Source: Lentzea sp033794685
GTDB lineage: Bacteria; Actinomycetota; Actinomycetes; Mycobacteriales; Pseudonocardiaceae
DNA length: 64,000 nt
Reading direction: 5' to 3' (one strand)
NCBI GenBank assembly: GCA_033794685.1
Contig: JARAYZ010000001.1
The position numbers and the translations under genes are program-made. The notes beneath the pieces were generated by a model, which ran no database searches, was not told the origin of the DNA, and saw only the letters and a program-made list of their open reading frames with translations. Positions 15,514 through 25,893 of this stretch are shown one piece after another; within the stretch, counting starts at the first letter, position 1; each line of letters opens with the position of its first letter.

Positions 15514-18500
15514 CTACTCCAGGACGATCAGCAGGTCGCCGCCTTCGACCTGCTGTGCGCCGCGCAACGCCAGGCGCTGCACGACACCGGCCTTGGGAGC
15601 GGTGATCGCGGCCTCCATCTTCATGGCCTCGATCGTCGCGACGGTCTGACCGGCGTCGACGCTGTCGCCTTCGGCCACCACCGCCGTCACCACGCCGGCG
15701 AACGGTGCCGCCACGTGGTTCTGGTTGCCGCGGTCGGCCTTCTCAGCGGCCGGGACGTCGGCGTCCACCGAACGGTCGCGGACCTGGATCGGGCGCAGCT
15801 GGCCGTTCAGGGTCGCCATCACCGTGCGGATGCCGCGCGCGTCGGCCTCGGAGATCGCCTCCAGGCCGATCAGCAGCCGGACACCCGGCTCCAGGTCGAC
15901 GGAGTACTCCTCGCCCGGACGCAGGCCGTAGAAGAAGTCCTTGGAGCGCAACACCGACGTGTCGCCGTAGGCGTCGCGGTGCGCGCGGAACTCCTTGGTG
16001 GGCGCCGGGAACAGGAGCCTGTTCAGGGTCGCCCGGCGGTCGTCGGCGAGACCCGCCTCGTCCTGCGCGGAGAGCTCCTCCACCGGCTTCGGCGCGGGCC
16101 GTCCGGCCAGCGCCTTGCTGCGGAACGGCTCCGGCCAGCCACCGGGCGGGTCGCCCAGTTCGCCGTGCAGGAAGCCGATCACCGACGCCGGGATGTCGAA
16201 CTTGCCGGGGTCCGCCTCGAAGTCCTTCGGTGCGACGCCCGCGCCCACGAGGTGCAGCGCGAGGTCACCGACGACCTTGGACGACGGCGTCACCTTCACG
16301 AGGTGGCCGAGCATGCGGTCGGCGGCCGCGTACATCGACTCGATCTCCTCGAACTTCTCGCCGAGGCCGAGAGCGACGGCCTGGGTGCGCAGGTTCGAGA
16401 GCTGACCACCGGGGATCTCGTGGTGGTAGACGCGGCCGGTCGGGCCGGGGATGCCGGACTCGAACGGCGCGTAGATCTTGCGCACCGACTCCCAGTACGG
16501 CTCCAGGTCGCAGACGTTCTGGAGGTTCAGGCCCGTCGAGTGCTCGGTGTGGTCGGTCAGCGCCACGATCGACGACAGCGGCGGCTGCGACGTCGTGCCC
16601 GCCATCGACGCGGTGGCGCCGTCGATCGCGTCCACGCCCGCCTGGATCGCCGCGAGGTACGTCGCGAGCTGGCCACCCGCCGTGTCGTGCGTGTGGAGGT
16701 GGACGGGGACGTCGAACTCCTTGCGCAGCGCGGTGATCAGGCGCGACGCGGCCGGAGCCCGCAGCAGGCCCGCCATGTCCTTGACGCACAGGACGTGCGC
16801 GCCGGCACCGACGATCTGCTCGGCCAGCTTGAGGTAGTAGTCGAGCGTGTACAGGCGTTCGTCCGGATTGGACAGATCGCTGGTGTAGCACAGGGCGACT
16901 TCCGCGACGGCGGTCCCGGTCTCGCGCACGGCCTCGATCGCCGGGCGCATCTGCTCGACGTCGTTCAGCGCGTCGAAGATCCGGAAGATGTCGATGCCGG
17001 TCTTCGTCGCCTCCTCCACGAACGCCTTGGTCACGGCCTCGGGGTACGGCGTGTAGCCGACCGTGTTGCGGCCACGCAGCAGCATCTGCAGGTTGATGTT
17101 CGGCACGGCCTCGCGCAGCGCGGCGAGCCGCTCCCACGGGTCCTCCGCGAGGAACCGCAGCGCCACGTCGTAGGTCGCGCCGCCCCAGCACTCCAGCGAC
17201 AGCAGCTCGGGCGTCATGCGCGCGACGTGCGGCGCGACGGCGAGCAGGTCCTTGGTGCGCACTCGGGTGGCGAGCAGCGACTGGTGCGCGTCGCGGAACG
17301 TCGTGTCCGTGACACCGACGGCCTTGCTCTCCCGCATCCAGCGCGCGAAGCCCTCGGGGCCGAGTTCGACCAGCTTCTGCTTGGAACCGGGGGCCGGTTC
17401 GGCGTTGAGGTCGGCGACCGGCAGCTTCTCGCGCGGGTCGACCGCGGTCGGACGCGCGCCGTTCGGGTGGTTGACCGTGACGTCCGCGAGGTAGGTCAGC
17501 AGGCGAGTGCCGCGGTCGGCCGAGTGGCGCGCCGTCAGCAGATGCGGGCGCTTCTCGATGAACGACGTGGTGACGCGGCCCTCGTAGAAGTCCGGGTCGT
17601 CCAGGACCGCCTGGATGAACGGGATGTTCGTGGACACACCGCGGATGCGGAACTCGGCGATCGCACGACGTGCACGGGCGACCGCGAGAGAGAACGTACG
17701 GCCGCGGCACGTGAGCTTCACGAGCATCGAGTCGAAGTGCGGGCTGATGGCCATGCCGGAGCCGGCCGTGCCGCCGTCGAGGCGGATGCCGGAACCACCC
17801 GGCGAGCGGTAGGCGCTGATCGTGCCGGTGTCCGGGCGGAACCCGTTGGCCGGGTCCTCGGTGGTGATGCGGCACTGCAGGGCCGCGCCGCGCAGCTGGA
17901 CGGTGTCCTGGGACAGGCCCAGGTCCTCCAGCGTCTCGCCGGACGCGATGCGCATCTGCGACTGCACCAGGTCGACGTCGGTCACCTCTTCCGTGACCGT
18001 GTGTTCGACCTGGATGCGCGGGTTCATCTCGATGAAGACGTAGTGGCCTTCGGGGTCGAGCAGGAACTCCACGGTGCCGGCGTTGCGGTAGCCGATGTGC
18101 CGTGCGAACTTCACGGCGTCGGCGCAGATGCGGTCGCGCAGCTCGGGGGCGAGGTTCGGCGCGGGCGCGATCTCGATGACCTTCTGGTGGCGCCGCTGCA
18201 CGGAACAGTCGCGCTCGAAGAGGTGGATCACGTTGCCCTGGCCGTCGGCGAGGATCTGCACCTCGATGTGGCGCGGTTCGACCACGGCCTGCTCGAGGAA
18301 CACCGTCGGGTCGCCGAACGCCGACTCCGCCTCGCGGGACGCCGCTTCGAGCGACTCACGCAGTGCGGCGGGCTCGTCGACCTTGCGCATGCCACGGCCA
18401 CCACCACCGGCGACGGCCTTCACGAAGACTGGGAAGCGCATGGTCTTCGACGCTTCGACCAGCTCGTCGATGTCGGACGACGGCGGGCTCGACTCCAGCA

Positions 18501-18891
18501 CCGGCAGGCCGGCCTCGCGGGCGGCGGCGATGGCGCGCGCCTTGTTGCCCGTCAGCTCCAGGACCTCGGCGACGGGGCCGACGAAGGTGAGACCGGCCTC
18601 ACGGCAGGCCATCGCGAGCTCCGGGTTCTCGGACAGGAATCCGTAACCGGGGTAGATCGCGTCGGCGCCGGCCTTGCGGGCGGCCTTGATGATCTCGTCG
18701 ACGGAAAGGTAGGCGCGGACGGGATGTCCGGGCTCGCCGATCTCGTACGACTCGTCGGCCTTCAGGCGGTGCAGCGAGTTTCGGTCCTCGTGAGGGAAGA
18801 CGGCGACCGTTCCAGCGCCCAGTTCGTAGGCGGCTCGGAACGCGCGAATCGCGATCTCGCCGCGGTTGGCGACAAGAACCTTGCGGAACAT
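15514..18891 (-). CDS. pyc: Pyruvate carboxylase
   Basis: Biotin-dependent ATP- and bicarbonate-driven conversion of pyruvate to oxaloacetate. 1125 residues, the single-chain length. Biotin carboxylase comes first (GEIAIRAFRAAYELG; the glycine-rich GGGGRGMRKV ATP loop near 170; MNPRIQVEHTVTE). The carboxyltransferase follows (TTFRDAHQSLLATRVR, CWGGATYD, HTHDTAGGQ). The biotinyl domain is at the C-terminus with the EAMKMEA site, biotinylated Lys near 1091. The gene is monocistronic with a terminator. It supplies anaplerotic carbon. Confidence 0.98.
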   Translation of the reverse strand: MFRKVLVANRGEIAIRAFRAAYELGAGTVAVFPHEDRNSLHRLKADESYEIGEPGHPVRAYLSVDEIIKAARKAGADAIYPGYGFLSENPELAMACREAGLTFVGPVAEVLELTGNKARAIAAAREAGLPVLESSPPSSDIDELVEASKTMRFPVFVKAVAGGGGRGMRKVDEPAALRESLEAASREAESAFGDPTVFLEQAVVEPRHIEVQILADGQGNVIHLFERDCSVQRRHQKVIEIAPAPNLAPELRDRICADAVKFARHIGYRNAGTVEFLLDPEGHYVFIEMNPRIQVEHTVTEEVTDVDLVQSQMRIASGETLEDLGLSQDTVQLRGAALQCRITTEDPANGFRPDTGTISAYRSPGGSGIRLDGGTAGSGMAISPHFDSMLVKLTCRGRTFSLAVARARRAIAEFRIRGVSTNIPFIQAVLDDPDFYEGRVTTSFIEKRPHLLTARHSADRGTRLLTYLADVTVNHPNGARPTAVDPREKLPVADLNAEPAPGSKQKLVELGPEGFARWMRESKAVGVTDTTFRDAHQSLLATRVRTKDLLAVAPHVARMTPELLSLECWGGATYDVALRFLAEDPWERLAALREAVPNINLQMLLRGRNTVGYTPYPEAVTKAFVEEATKTGIDIFRIFDALNDVEQMRPAIEAVRETGTAVAEVALCYTSDLSNPDERLYTLDYYLKLAEQIVGAGAHVLCVKDMAGLLRAPAASRLITALRKEFDVPVHLHTHDTAGGQLATYLAAIQAGVDAIDGATASMAGTTSQPPLSSIVALTDHTEHSTGLNLQNVCDLEPYWESVRKIYAPFESGIPGPTGRVYHHEIPGGQLSNLRTQAVALGLGEKFEEIESMYAAADRMLGHLVKVTPSSKVVGDLALHLVGAGVAPKDFEADPGKFDIPASVIGFLHGELGDPPGGWPEPFRSKALAGRPAPKPVEELSAQDEAGLADDRRATLNRLLFPAPTKEFRAHRDAYGDTSVLRSKDFFYGLRPGEEYSVDLEPGVRLLIGLEAISEADARGIRTVMATLNGQLRPIQVRDRSVDADVPAAEKADRGNQNHVAAPFAGVVTAVVAEGDSVDAGQTVATIEAMKMEAAITAPKAGVVQRLALRGAQQVEGGDLLIVLE

Positions 18892-19125
18892 CCGTGCCCT
18901 CCCGGTGTTACTCGGCGGTCATCAGTCGAGGCACGTTACCGTGCGACTCTTGCCAGTTGGGAGGACTGTCTCACGTGATGGGTGTCATCCTGATCGGTCT
19001 TGCTCACCCGATTCTCGCGTGATGAGAGGAAAGTGGATACCGACCACCCGGTCAGACTGCGGCCGGTAGTGGGTTTAACCAGATCGAGTGACGATCTTCG
19101 CGACTATCTCGGTAGGGTGAGCCAT

Positions 19126-20490
19126 ATGGCCGGGGCTGATGGAGCCGGGCAGCCTACTGCCCGCACACCGCATTTCGACGTTGTCCTCCGTGGTTACAAC
19201 CAGCGACAGGTGAACGAACGAGTCACCCGGTTGGAGTTCGATCTCAAGAACTCGAATCGTGCCCGAGACGCGGCCGGCGCGCAGGTCGGAGAGCTCACCA
19301 AGCTCCTCAACGCCATGCGCGCGGACCTCGACAAGGCCAAGGTCCAACTCCAGAACCTGGCCAGCAGCCCGATCAGCGCGTCGAACGTCACCGAGCGCGT
19401 CCGCGTGATGATGAGCCTGGCCGAGGAAGAGATCGCGGACATCCGCAAGGACGCCCTCGACAAGGCCGCCGCGACGCGGGGTGAGGCCGAGAAGTGGGCG
19501 GCCGGCCAGCGCGAGGCCCACCAGCGCCTGCTCGCCGAGACCGAGGCGCGCCGCAAGCAGCTGGAGCTCAACTACCAGCAGCGCCACGCCGAGCTCGACC
19601 AGCAGACCGCCGGCCGCAGGTCCGAACTGGAGGCGGAGCACGCGTCGCTGCAGGCGAAACTCGCCGCCGAGCACGAGGCCCTGGTCGCCGACGTGCGCGC
19701 GAACGGTGAGCGGATCGCCGGCGACTTCGAGAAGAAGTCGGCGGACCTGGACGCCCACCGCGTCGAGCTCGACGCGAAGTACAAGGCGTACCACGACCAG
19801 CTGGACAAGGAGTACGACGGCCTGAAGGCGACGCTGACCGCCGAGCACCAGAAGGTGCTGGCGGACGCGAAGTCCGAGGCCGAGCAGATCGTCGCCGACG
19901 CGGAGGCCAAGCGGGCCGCAGCGCTGCAGAAGCTCACCGGTGAGCTCGAGGCCAAGCAGGCGGAGGCGGAGAAGGTCCTGTCCGACCTCGAGACCGAGAC
20001 GCTGGCTCGCGCCGAGAAGACCACCTCCGACGCGTCCGCGCAGGCTGCCGCCCTGGTCAGCGCGGCAGAGGAGAAGGCGGCGACGACGCTGCGGGTGTCC
20101 GAGGACAAGGCCGCGGCCACCATCGCCGAGGCCGACCAGCGGGCCACGACCACCGTGCGCGACGCCGACGAGAAGGCCGTCAAGCTCGTCCGCGACGCGG
20201 AGGCACGCACGTCGGCGCTGGTGCGCGAGGCCGAGGAGAAGTCGGCCGCGTCCGTCGCCGCGTCGGACCAGCGCGCGGCCGCCGCGTCCGAGAAGGAGGC
20301 GTCGCTGCGTTCGGCGCACGACAACCTCGCGACGCAGTTCCACGCCGCGCAGGCAGCCGTGGACGCGGCGATGTCGGTGCTCAAGCCGCTGGAGGGGGAC
20401 GGGCCAGCCGACGACGAACCCGCCTCGTCTGGTGGGTCTGCCGTGGAGCAGAAGACCGAGCAGCTGCCGAAGCCGCGGCAGAAGGACTGA
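19126..20490 (+). CDS. DivIVA-like long coiled-coil protein (Scy/FilP-like)
   Basis: 454 residues from ATG 19126 with AGGGTGA upstream; GTG 19117 is an alternative. The N-terminus FDVVLRGYNQRQVNERVTRLE is the DivIVA-type membrane-curvature motif. After it come about 370 residues of nearly uninterrupted coiled coil rich in Ala, Glu, Lys and Asp, then an acidic Pro/Ser tail. Proteins of this build act in polar growth and cytoskeletal scaffolding in filamentous actinobacteria. It is divergent from pyc and convergent with the sialidase-like gene, with three bases between their stops. Confidence 0.85.
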   Translation: MAGADGAGQPTARTPHFDVVLRGYNQRQVNERVTRLEFDLKNSNRARDAAGAQVGELTKLLNAMRADLDKAKVQLQNLASSPISASNVTERVRVMMSLAEEEIADIRKDALDKAAATRGEAEKWAAGQREAHQRLLAETEARRKQLELNYQQRHAELDQQTAGRRSELEAEHASLQAKLAAEHEALVADVRANGERIAGDFEKKSADLDAHRVELDAKYKAYHDQLDKEYDGLKATLTAEHQKVLADAKSEAEQIVADAEAKRAAALQKLTGELEAKQAEAEKVLSDLETETLARAEKTTSDASAQAAALVSAAEEKAATTLRVSEDKAAATIAEADQRATTTVRDADEKAVKLVRDAEARTSALVREAEEKSAASVAASDQRAAAASEKEASLRSAHDNLATQFHAAQAAVDAAMSVLKPLEGDGPADDEPASSGGSAVEQKTEQLPKPRQKD

Positions 20491-20493
20491 GCT

Positions 20494-21624
20494 CTACCCG
20501 GGGAACGGCGGCAGGCTGCTCGTGGCCCAGCTCGTGTGGCAGCTGCCGTTCGCCGCGAAGTCGCTGGCGAACCCGATGAGCTCACGGCCGTCGAGCGACG
20601 CCACCCCGCTCGGGTGGTAGTTGGGGCAGCTCTCGTCCCGCGCGCCCGGCACCGGGACGGGCGCGGGGACCGCGTACCAGCCGTCCCTGCCGCCGTTCTC
20701 GGAGACGAAGACCGTCCGGCCGTTGCCGGGGTCGACCTTGCCGTCGGCGGACATCAGCATCTGTCCCATGAGGATCACGCGCCCCCGTGACGTGCCGTTG
20801 GGCGCGAGGGTGATCGACGGCGTGTGCGCGAAGTACTTGCCGTCCTTCGTCGTCGGCCTGGTGCCGTGCCACTTCGGGTCACCCCAGCCGACACCGTCGG
20901 CAGAACTGCGGTGGTAGGCCTCGCAGAAGTACTGGTCCGGCTGCGAGCAGATCTCGTACATCATGTAGAACTCGCCGGTCGGCAGCCTCTTGACCTGCGG
21001 CATCCCTGGCCGCAGCCAGCCGTCCGAGACAGCGACGACCTTCTCCTTGCCCGACCAGATGACGCCGTCACGCGACACCGACCGCCCGATGTACTGGCTG
21101 TGCTTCTCGTGCGTCTCGTCGGCGAAGTAGCAGTTCAGCCGCCCTCGGGCGTCAACGGACAGGTCCGGCTCCCACAGCCCGCCACCGGGCAGCGCCCGCG
21201 CGCACTCCGACAGGTGGTGCCACGTCTCGCCGGCGTCGTCGCTGCGCCAGATCCGCGCCTTGAGCCCTTCCTGCCGCGATCCCACCGACCCCGCCCACAA
21301 CACGGTCCCGGCGGGCATCTCGCCGACCTGGCGCGGCAACTCGTAGAGGTGACCGCAGCAGGTCGCGTGGGCGCTCACCTCGTCGATGAACGTGCCGGCG
21401 GGCCGGAACTTCTTGCCGGCCCGGCCTGCGCGCAGGACGTTGACGGAGTGGAAGCCGTGCAGCGCCACGAGGATCGAACCGCGATGGGTGCCGTGTTCCA
21501 GGCGGATCGCGTGCGGGTAGCGGGACTCCTCGCCGGTGAGCAGGACCGGGTCCGCGAGGGCCGGGGCCGGGCTGGAGGCGAGGGTGAGAAGGGTGACGAG
21601 GGCAGTGAGGATCATGCGACGCAC
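20494..21624 (-). CDS. Secreted sialidase/BNR-repeat-like protein
   Basis: About 376 residues from GTG 21624. The N-terminal RRMILTALVTLLTLASSPAPALA is a Sec signal peptide with a cleavage site after ALA. One clear Asp-box (RSDDAGETW) and a weaker one (SRDGVIW) place it among six-bladed beta-propeller sialidase-like proteins. Several Cys residues (CCGH, CSQ, CEAYH, ESC, GSC) fit extracellular disulfides. The catalytic Arg triad and Tyr/Glu pair of true sialidases cannot be confirmed by eye, so glycoside hydrolysis is inferred. The frame stays open far upstream into recG antisense-like sequence, but coding sense begins at the signal peptide. Confidence 0.8.
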   Translation of the reverse strand: MRRMILTALVTLLTLASSPAPALADPVLLTGEESRYPHAIRLEHGTHRGSILVALHGFHSVNVLRAGRAGKKFRPAGTFIDEVSAHATCCGHLYELPRQVGEMPAGTVLWAGSVGSRQEGLKARIWRSDDAGETWHHLSECARALPGGGLWEPDLSVDARGRLNCYFADETHEKHSQYIGRSVSRDGVIWSGKEKVVAVSDGWLRPGMPQVKRLPTGEFYMMYEICSQPDQYFCEAYHRSSADGVGWGDPKWHGTRPTTKDGKYFAHTPSITLAPNGTSRGRVILMGQMLMSADGKVDPGNGRTVFVSENGGRDGWYAVPAPVPVPGARDESCPNYHPSGVASLDGRELIGFASDFAANGSCHTSWATSSLPPFPG

Positions 21625-21752
21625 CGGTCGAACGTACCCAGACGTTTGGGCTCTACCGACCTGCCACGCGCACACCTTCAGGTGACGGAGGTGTGGAAGC
21701 CACGGGCGGTGGAGCCGCGGGTGCCGCCAGCTCCACCGGACACCGGAACCGG

Positions 21753-23909
21753 CTAGGTCTTCTCCAGGTACTCGGCCCGTTCCTCCGTCAACAGCGTCGC
21801 CACCATCGCAGCCAGCCCCGGATGCTCCACCAGGTCCGGATCGGCGTCCACGACCTGCTGAGCCGACGTGCGGGCGTCCGCGATGATGTCCTCGTCGCGC
21901 AGCAGCGACAGCATCTTCAGCCCCGACCGGCGGCCCGACTGGGCGGCACCCAGGATGTCGCCCTCGCGGCGCAGCTCCAGGTCGAGCTGGGCCAGCTCGA
22001 AGCCGTCCAGAGTGGACTCGACGGCGCGGAGGCGTTCCATCGTGGCCGTCATCTCCGGCATCTCGGTCACCAGCAGGCACAGGCCCGGTGCGCTGCCCCG
22101 GCCCACTCGGCCGCGGAGCTGGTGGAGCTGGGAGACGCCGAAGCGGTCCGCGTCCATGATGGCCATGACGGTGGCGTTCGGGACGTTGACGCCCACCTCG
22201 ATGACCGTGGTGGCGACGAGGACGTGGACCTCGTTGGCCGAGAAGGCGCGCATCACCGCGTCCTTCTCGTCCGGGGGCATGCGGCCGTGCAGGATCTCGA
22301 TGCGCAGGCCTCGCAACGGGCCCTGGGCGAGCATGGTGGCCACGTCGATCACGGACAGGGCCGGGCGCTTGTCCTCGTCGTCGGACTTCGCCGGTTCCTC
22401 GTCGCCGATGCGCGGGCAGACGAAGTACGCCTGGTGGCCCTTCGCCACCTCCTCGCGCACTCGGGCGAAGGCCCGGTCGAGCCACGTGGGCTTCTCGCGC
22501 ACGGGCACCACCGAGGTCTTGATCGGGGAGCGGCCGCCCGGCAGTTCGCGCAGGGCCGAGACCTCCAGGTCGCCGTAGACCGTCATGGCGACGGTGCGCG
22601 GGATCGGGGTCGCCGTCATCACCAGGACGTGCGGGTTCTCCCGTTCGCCCCGCGCGCTCAACGCCGCTCGTTGTTCCACGCCGAAGCGGTGTTGTTCGTC
22701 CACGACGACCAGGCCGAGCGAGTGGAACTCCACCTTCTCCTGGATGATCGCGTGCGTGCCGACGACGATGCCCGCCTCGCCGGTCACGATGTCCAGCAAC
22801 GCCTGACGGCGCTGGGCGGTGTTCATCGAGCCGGTCAGCAGCGTCACCCGCGTCGCGTCCTCGGCACCGCCGAGCTGGCCCGCCTGGGCCAGGTCGCCGA
22901 GCATCTCGGTCAGGGACCGGGCGTGTTGTGCCGCAAGGACTTCCGTGGGCGCGAGCATCGCGGACTGACGGCCCGCGTCGACGGCCTGGAGCATTGCTCG
23001 CAACGCGACCATGGTCTTGCCCGAGCCCACCTCTCCTTGCAGGAGGCGGTTCATCGGCACGGTCGACTCCAGGTCGGACGCGACCTGCTCGCCGACCTCC
23101 ACCTGGCCCGCCGTCAGCGTGAACGGCAGCCTGGCGTCGAACGCGTCGAGGATGCCGCCGGACCGGCGGGCGCACGAGGGCGCGGGACGGGCCGTGGACG
23201 CCTTGCGGCGCTGGGCCAGCGCGAGCTGCACGGCCAGCGCCTCGTCCCACTTCAGGCGCAGCTGCGCCACCGAGATCTGCGCCCAGCTGTCCGGCCGGTG
23301 GATCGACCGCAGCGCGTCCTCCAGGCCGATCAGGCCCTGCTCCTCGCGGAAGTCGGCGGGCAGCGGGTCCTCCGGCACGCCGTCCCAGATCTCCAGCAGC
23401 TGCTTCACGCAGTTCGCGATGTTCCACGTGTTGATGTGCTGCGACGCCGGGTAGACGGGCAGGAACGCCTGCAGGAACGACGACCCGTCCTGCTCCGCGG
23501 TGAGGACCTCGAACGCCGGGTGGACCAGCTGCAGGTTCTGCCGGTAGCGGCCGACCTTGCCGGCGAACAGCGCGCGTGTGCCCGGCAGGAGCTCCTGCTC
23601 GGCCACGAACGCCGGCTTGCCGAAGAACACCAGGTGCAACTCGGACGTGCCGTCGGTGATCACGGCCTCGGTCATCTGGCCGCGGCGCGCCTTCATCTGG
23701 CGCTTCTGGCACTTGCGGACCTCGGCCTGCACCGTGACGTGCTCGTCGATTTCCAGCGAACGGATGTCTGTCAGCTTCCCGCGCTCGTCGTACCGGCGCG
23801 GGTAGTGGCGCAGCAGGTCACCGACCGTCGTGAGGCCGAGGCCGGTCTCCAGTGCGTCGGCGGTCTTCTTGCCGAGCAACGGCTGCAGCTTGTCGTCGAA
23901 GGAGATCAT
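21753..23909 (-). CDS. recG: ATP-dependent DNA helicase RecG
   Basis: 718 residues from ATG 23909. An N-terminal wedge domain (LRHYPRRYDERG; HVTVQAEVRKCQKRQMK) precedes the superfamily 2 motor: Walker A QGEVGSGKTMVA, DEQHRFGVEQR, MTATPIPRT, HGRMPPDEKD and HQLRGRVGRG. It remodels stalled replication forks and Holliday junctions. It follows the DAK2-domain gene by 14 bases, the order found in mycobacteria (recG beside Rv2974c/Rv2975c). Confidence 0.97.
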   Translation of the reverse strand: MISFDDKLQPLLGKKTADALETGLGLTTVGDLLRHYPRRYDERGKLTDIRSLEIDEHVTVQAEVRKCQKRQMKARRGQMTEAVITDGTSELHLVFFGKPAFVAEQELLPGTRALFAGKVGRYRQNLQLVHPAFEVLTAEQDGSSFLQAFLPVYPASQHINTWNIANCVKQLLEIWDGVPEDPLPADFREEQGLIGLEDALRSIHRPDSWAQISVAQLRLKWDEALAVQLALAQRRKASTARPAPSCARRSGGILDAFDARLPFTLTAGQVEVGEQVASDLESTVPMNRLLQGEVGSGKTMVALRAMLQAVDAGRQSAMLAPTEVLAAQHARSLTEMLGDLAQAGQLGGAEDATRVTLLTGSMNTAQRRQALLDIVTGEAGIVVGTHAIIQEKVEFHSLGLVVVDEQHRFGVEQRAALSARGERENPHVLVMTATPIPRTVAMTVYGDLEVSALRELPGGRSPIKTSVVPVREKPTWLDRAFARVREEVAKGHQAYFVCPRIGDEEPAKSDDEDKRPALSVIDVATMLAQGPLRGLRIEILHGRMPPDEKDAVMRAFSANEVHVLVATTVIEVGVNVPNATVMAIMDADRFGVSQLHQLRGRVGRGSAPGLCLLVTEMPEMTATMERLRAVESTLDGFELAQLDLELRREGDILGAAQSGRRSGLKMLSLLRDEDIIADARTSAQQVVDADPDLVEHPGLAAMVATLLTEERAEYLEKT

Positions 23910-23923
23910 CGCGTCCCATTGAA

Positions 23924-25534
23924 CTACTCGACACCGACAAAAATGACCGCGTCGGGCTGACCGCCCGGATAAGCGGTCACCTCGACCTCCGGATGGGTGA
24001 CCCGCACGTGGTCCTCCAGCACGTCGGCCAGGCCCTCGGGCGCGTCGGCGCCCAGGATCACCGTGACCAGTTCTCCACCACCCGCCAGCATGCGGTCGAC
24101 CAGCCGGCAGGACAGGTCCATCAACGACTCCGGCGCCGCAGGGCCCGGTTCGATCAGCACGACCTCGCCGTCCAGCATGCCCAGCAGGTCGCCGGGCTGG
24201 CAGCGGCCGACCCACGTCAGGGCTTCGTCCGCGGCGATCGCGAGTTCACCACGGCGCGTGGCGGCGGCAGCCTCGGCCATGGCGACAACGTCGTCACCGG
24301 CGCGCCGAGAGGAGTCGTGCACCGCCAACGCCGCGAGGGCCTGCACGGGCGAGAACGTCGGCACCACCACTACGTCCTGCCCAGCGGCCTGTGCGTACGC
24401 GACGGCTTCATCAAGTGCCTCACGGAGGTCCGGATCACCGGGCAGGACCGCGACGTGACGCGCGCGCGTCGACACGATGGCGGACAACAGGTCCGTGGGC
24501 GTCGCCGAAGAAGAAGCGAGGTCGAACACCGTGGCGCCTTCCGCACGGAACAGGTCCACGGCGCCGCTCACCACCACCACGATCGCCCGGTCGCGCACGA
24601 ACCGAGAGGCCTGCGCGGCGATCTGATCGGCGAACCTCGCCACCGTGATGCGGTGCGGACGTCCAGCGCGCACACCCGACTCGATGGCCGCGCCGATGTC
24701 GTTGCAGTGCACGTGGACGGTCCACAGCGAGACGCCGTCCCCCACCACCGACACGCAGTCGCCCAGGCCGTTCAACGTGCCCCGCAGCTCGGCGACCAGC
24801 TCCTCCGAGGTGCCGTCGAGCAGGTACATGACCTCGTACTCGAACTCCGACGACCCGCTCTCACGCTCCGTCGTCAGCGACTCCGGGGTGCGCGGCAGCA
24901 AGGGCGCGTCCATCGGCGTCTCCACGCTCTGGCCGGTGATCACCGCCGCCAGTGTGTCCAACAACACAACGAGCCCACGCCCGCCCGCGTCGACCACCCC
25001 GGCCTTGGCCAGCACCGCGAGCTGACGGGGCGTATCGGCCAGGGCGACAGCCCCCGCGCGCGACGCCGCCATCACCACGTCGTCCAGTTCGTCCGATTCG
25101 CAGTCACGAGCGGCCTCGGACGCGGCGTGCAGCACCGAGAGCACGGTGCCGGGCACGGGCTTGGACACCGCGGCCGTGGCCAGCTCGTCCGCCCGGTGCA
25201 GGCCCTTGCGCAACGCCGTGCCGGTGACCAGCGAGACCTCCTGCACGGTCTCCGCCAGCCCCCTGAGCACCTGGGACAGGATCACGCCAGAGTTCCCGCG
25301 CGCCCCGGCCAGCGCACCGCGGGCGAGCGCCGACAGGGCGTCCCCCACCGTCGACATGGGCGAACGCAGCAGGGCGTCGAGCGCCGACTGCATCGTGTGC
25401 AGCAGGTTCGTACCTGTGTCACCATCCGGGACGGGGAAGACGTTGATCTGGTCGATCGACTCCCGATTGGCGTCCAACGACCGCACGCAGGCGTCTGCCC
25501 ATCTGCGCACCGCGACCGCATCCATGACCTGCAT
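23924..25534 (-). CDS. DAK2-domain protein (YloV/FakA-like)
   Basis: 536 residues from ATG 25534 (ATG 25525 also possible). The N-terminal nucleotide-binding DAK2 domain carries INVFPVPDGDTGTNLLHTM and RGARGNSG-like segments (GALAGARGNSGVILSQ). A middle domain has EFEYEVMYLL and WTVHVHCND; the C-terminal domain ends at AYPGGQP. Firmicute FakA with this layout phosphorylates fatty acids bound to FakB; whether this protein does so is unproven and no fakB is nearby. Mycobacterium tuberculosis carries this gene split in two; here it is intact. It is translated into recG. Confidence 0.9.
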   Translation of the reverse strand: MQVMDAVAVRRWADACVRSLDANRESIDQINVFPVPDGDTGTNLLHTMQSALDALLRSPMSTVGDALSALARGALAGARGNSGVILSQVLRGLAETVQEVSLVTGTALRKGLHRADELATAAVSKPVPGTVLSVLHAASEAARDCESDELDDVVMAASRAGAVALADTPRQLAVLAKAGVVDAGGRGLVVLLDTLAAVITGQSVETPMDAPLLPRTPESLTTERESGSSEFEYEVMYLLDGTSEELVAELRGTLNGLGDCVSVVGDGVSLWTVHVHCNDIGAAIESGVRAGRPHRITVARFADQIAAQASRFVRDRAIVVVVSGAVDLFRAEGATVFDLASSSATPTDLLSAIVSTRARHVAVLPGDPDLREALDEAVAYAQAAGQDVVVVPTFSPVQALAALAVHDSSRRAGDDVVAMAEAAAATRRGELAIAADEALTWVGRCQPGDLLGMLDGEVVLIEPGPAAPESLMDLSCRLVDRMLAGGGELVTVILGADAPEGLADVLEDHVRVTHPEVEVTAYPGGQPDAVIFVGVE

Positions 25535-25682
25535 GGCGGCGAGAGTATCCACCCGGTTTGGTCGCGGGTGAGCCCACCGGTTACCCTGACTGGGTTGCCG
25601 TGCCCGGTTGAGGCTTGTGCACGCTTGCGCGCCCACCGGGACGCGAGACCTACCGCTTGAGAAACCTGAAGGAGTGGCTGAC

Positions 25683-25874
25683 GTGGCTGCCGTGTGCGAC
25701 GTCTGTGCGAAGGGGCCGGGCTTCGGCCATTCGGTTTCGCACTCCCAGCGGAAGACGAACCGCCGCTGGAACCCGAACATCCAGTCTGTGCGCGCCAAGG
25801 TTTCGGCCTCGCAGCGCCAGCGGATCAACGTGTGCACGTCTTGCCTGAAGGCCGGCAAGGTCGTGCGCGGCTGA
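25683..25874 (+). CDS. rpmB: 50S ribosomal protein L28 (zinc-binding form)
   Basis: 63 residues from GTG 25683 with AAGGAG nine bases upstream. MAAVCDVCAKGP and NVCTSCLKAGKV supply the two C-x-x-C pairs of the zinc form; HSVSHSQRKTNRRWNPN is the L28 signature. It is divergent from the DAK2 gene and transcribed into a strong terminator. Confidence 0.97.
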   Translation: MAAVCDVCAKGPGFGHSVSHSQRKTNRRWNPNIQSVRAKVSASQRQRINVCTSCLKAGKVVRG

Positions 25875-25893
25875 TCACCGCCACAGTTCGTTT

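Noticed and set aside
15421..18978. A very long open frame on the forward strand opposite pyruvate carboxylase
   Set aside because: High GC leaves antisense frames open. The product is low-complexity Arg/Gly/Val/His-rich sequence with no motif, while the reverse strand encodes a complete pyruvate carboxylase.
21693..23960. A 755-codon forward frame opposite recG
   Set aside because: Same antisense artefact; recG on the reverse strand has every helicase motif.
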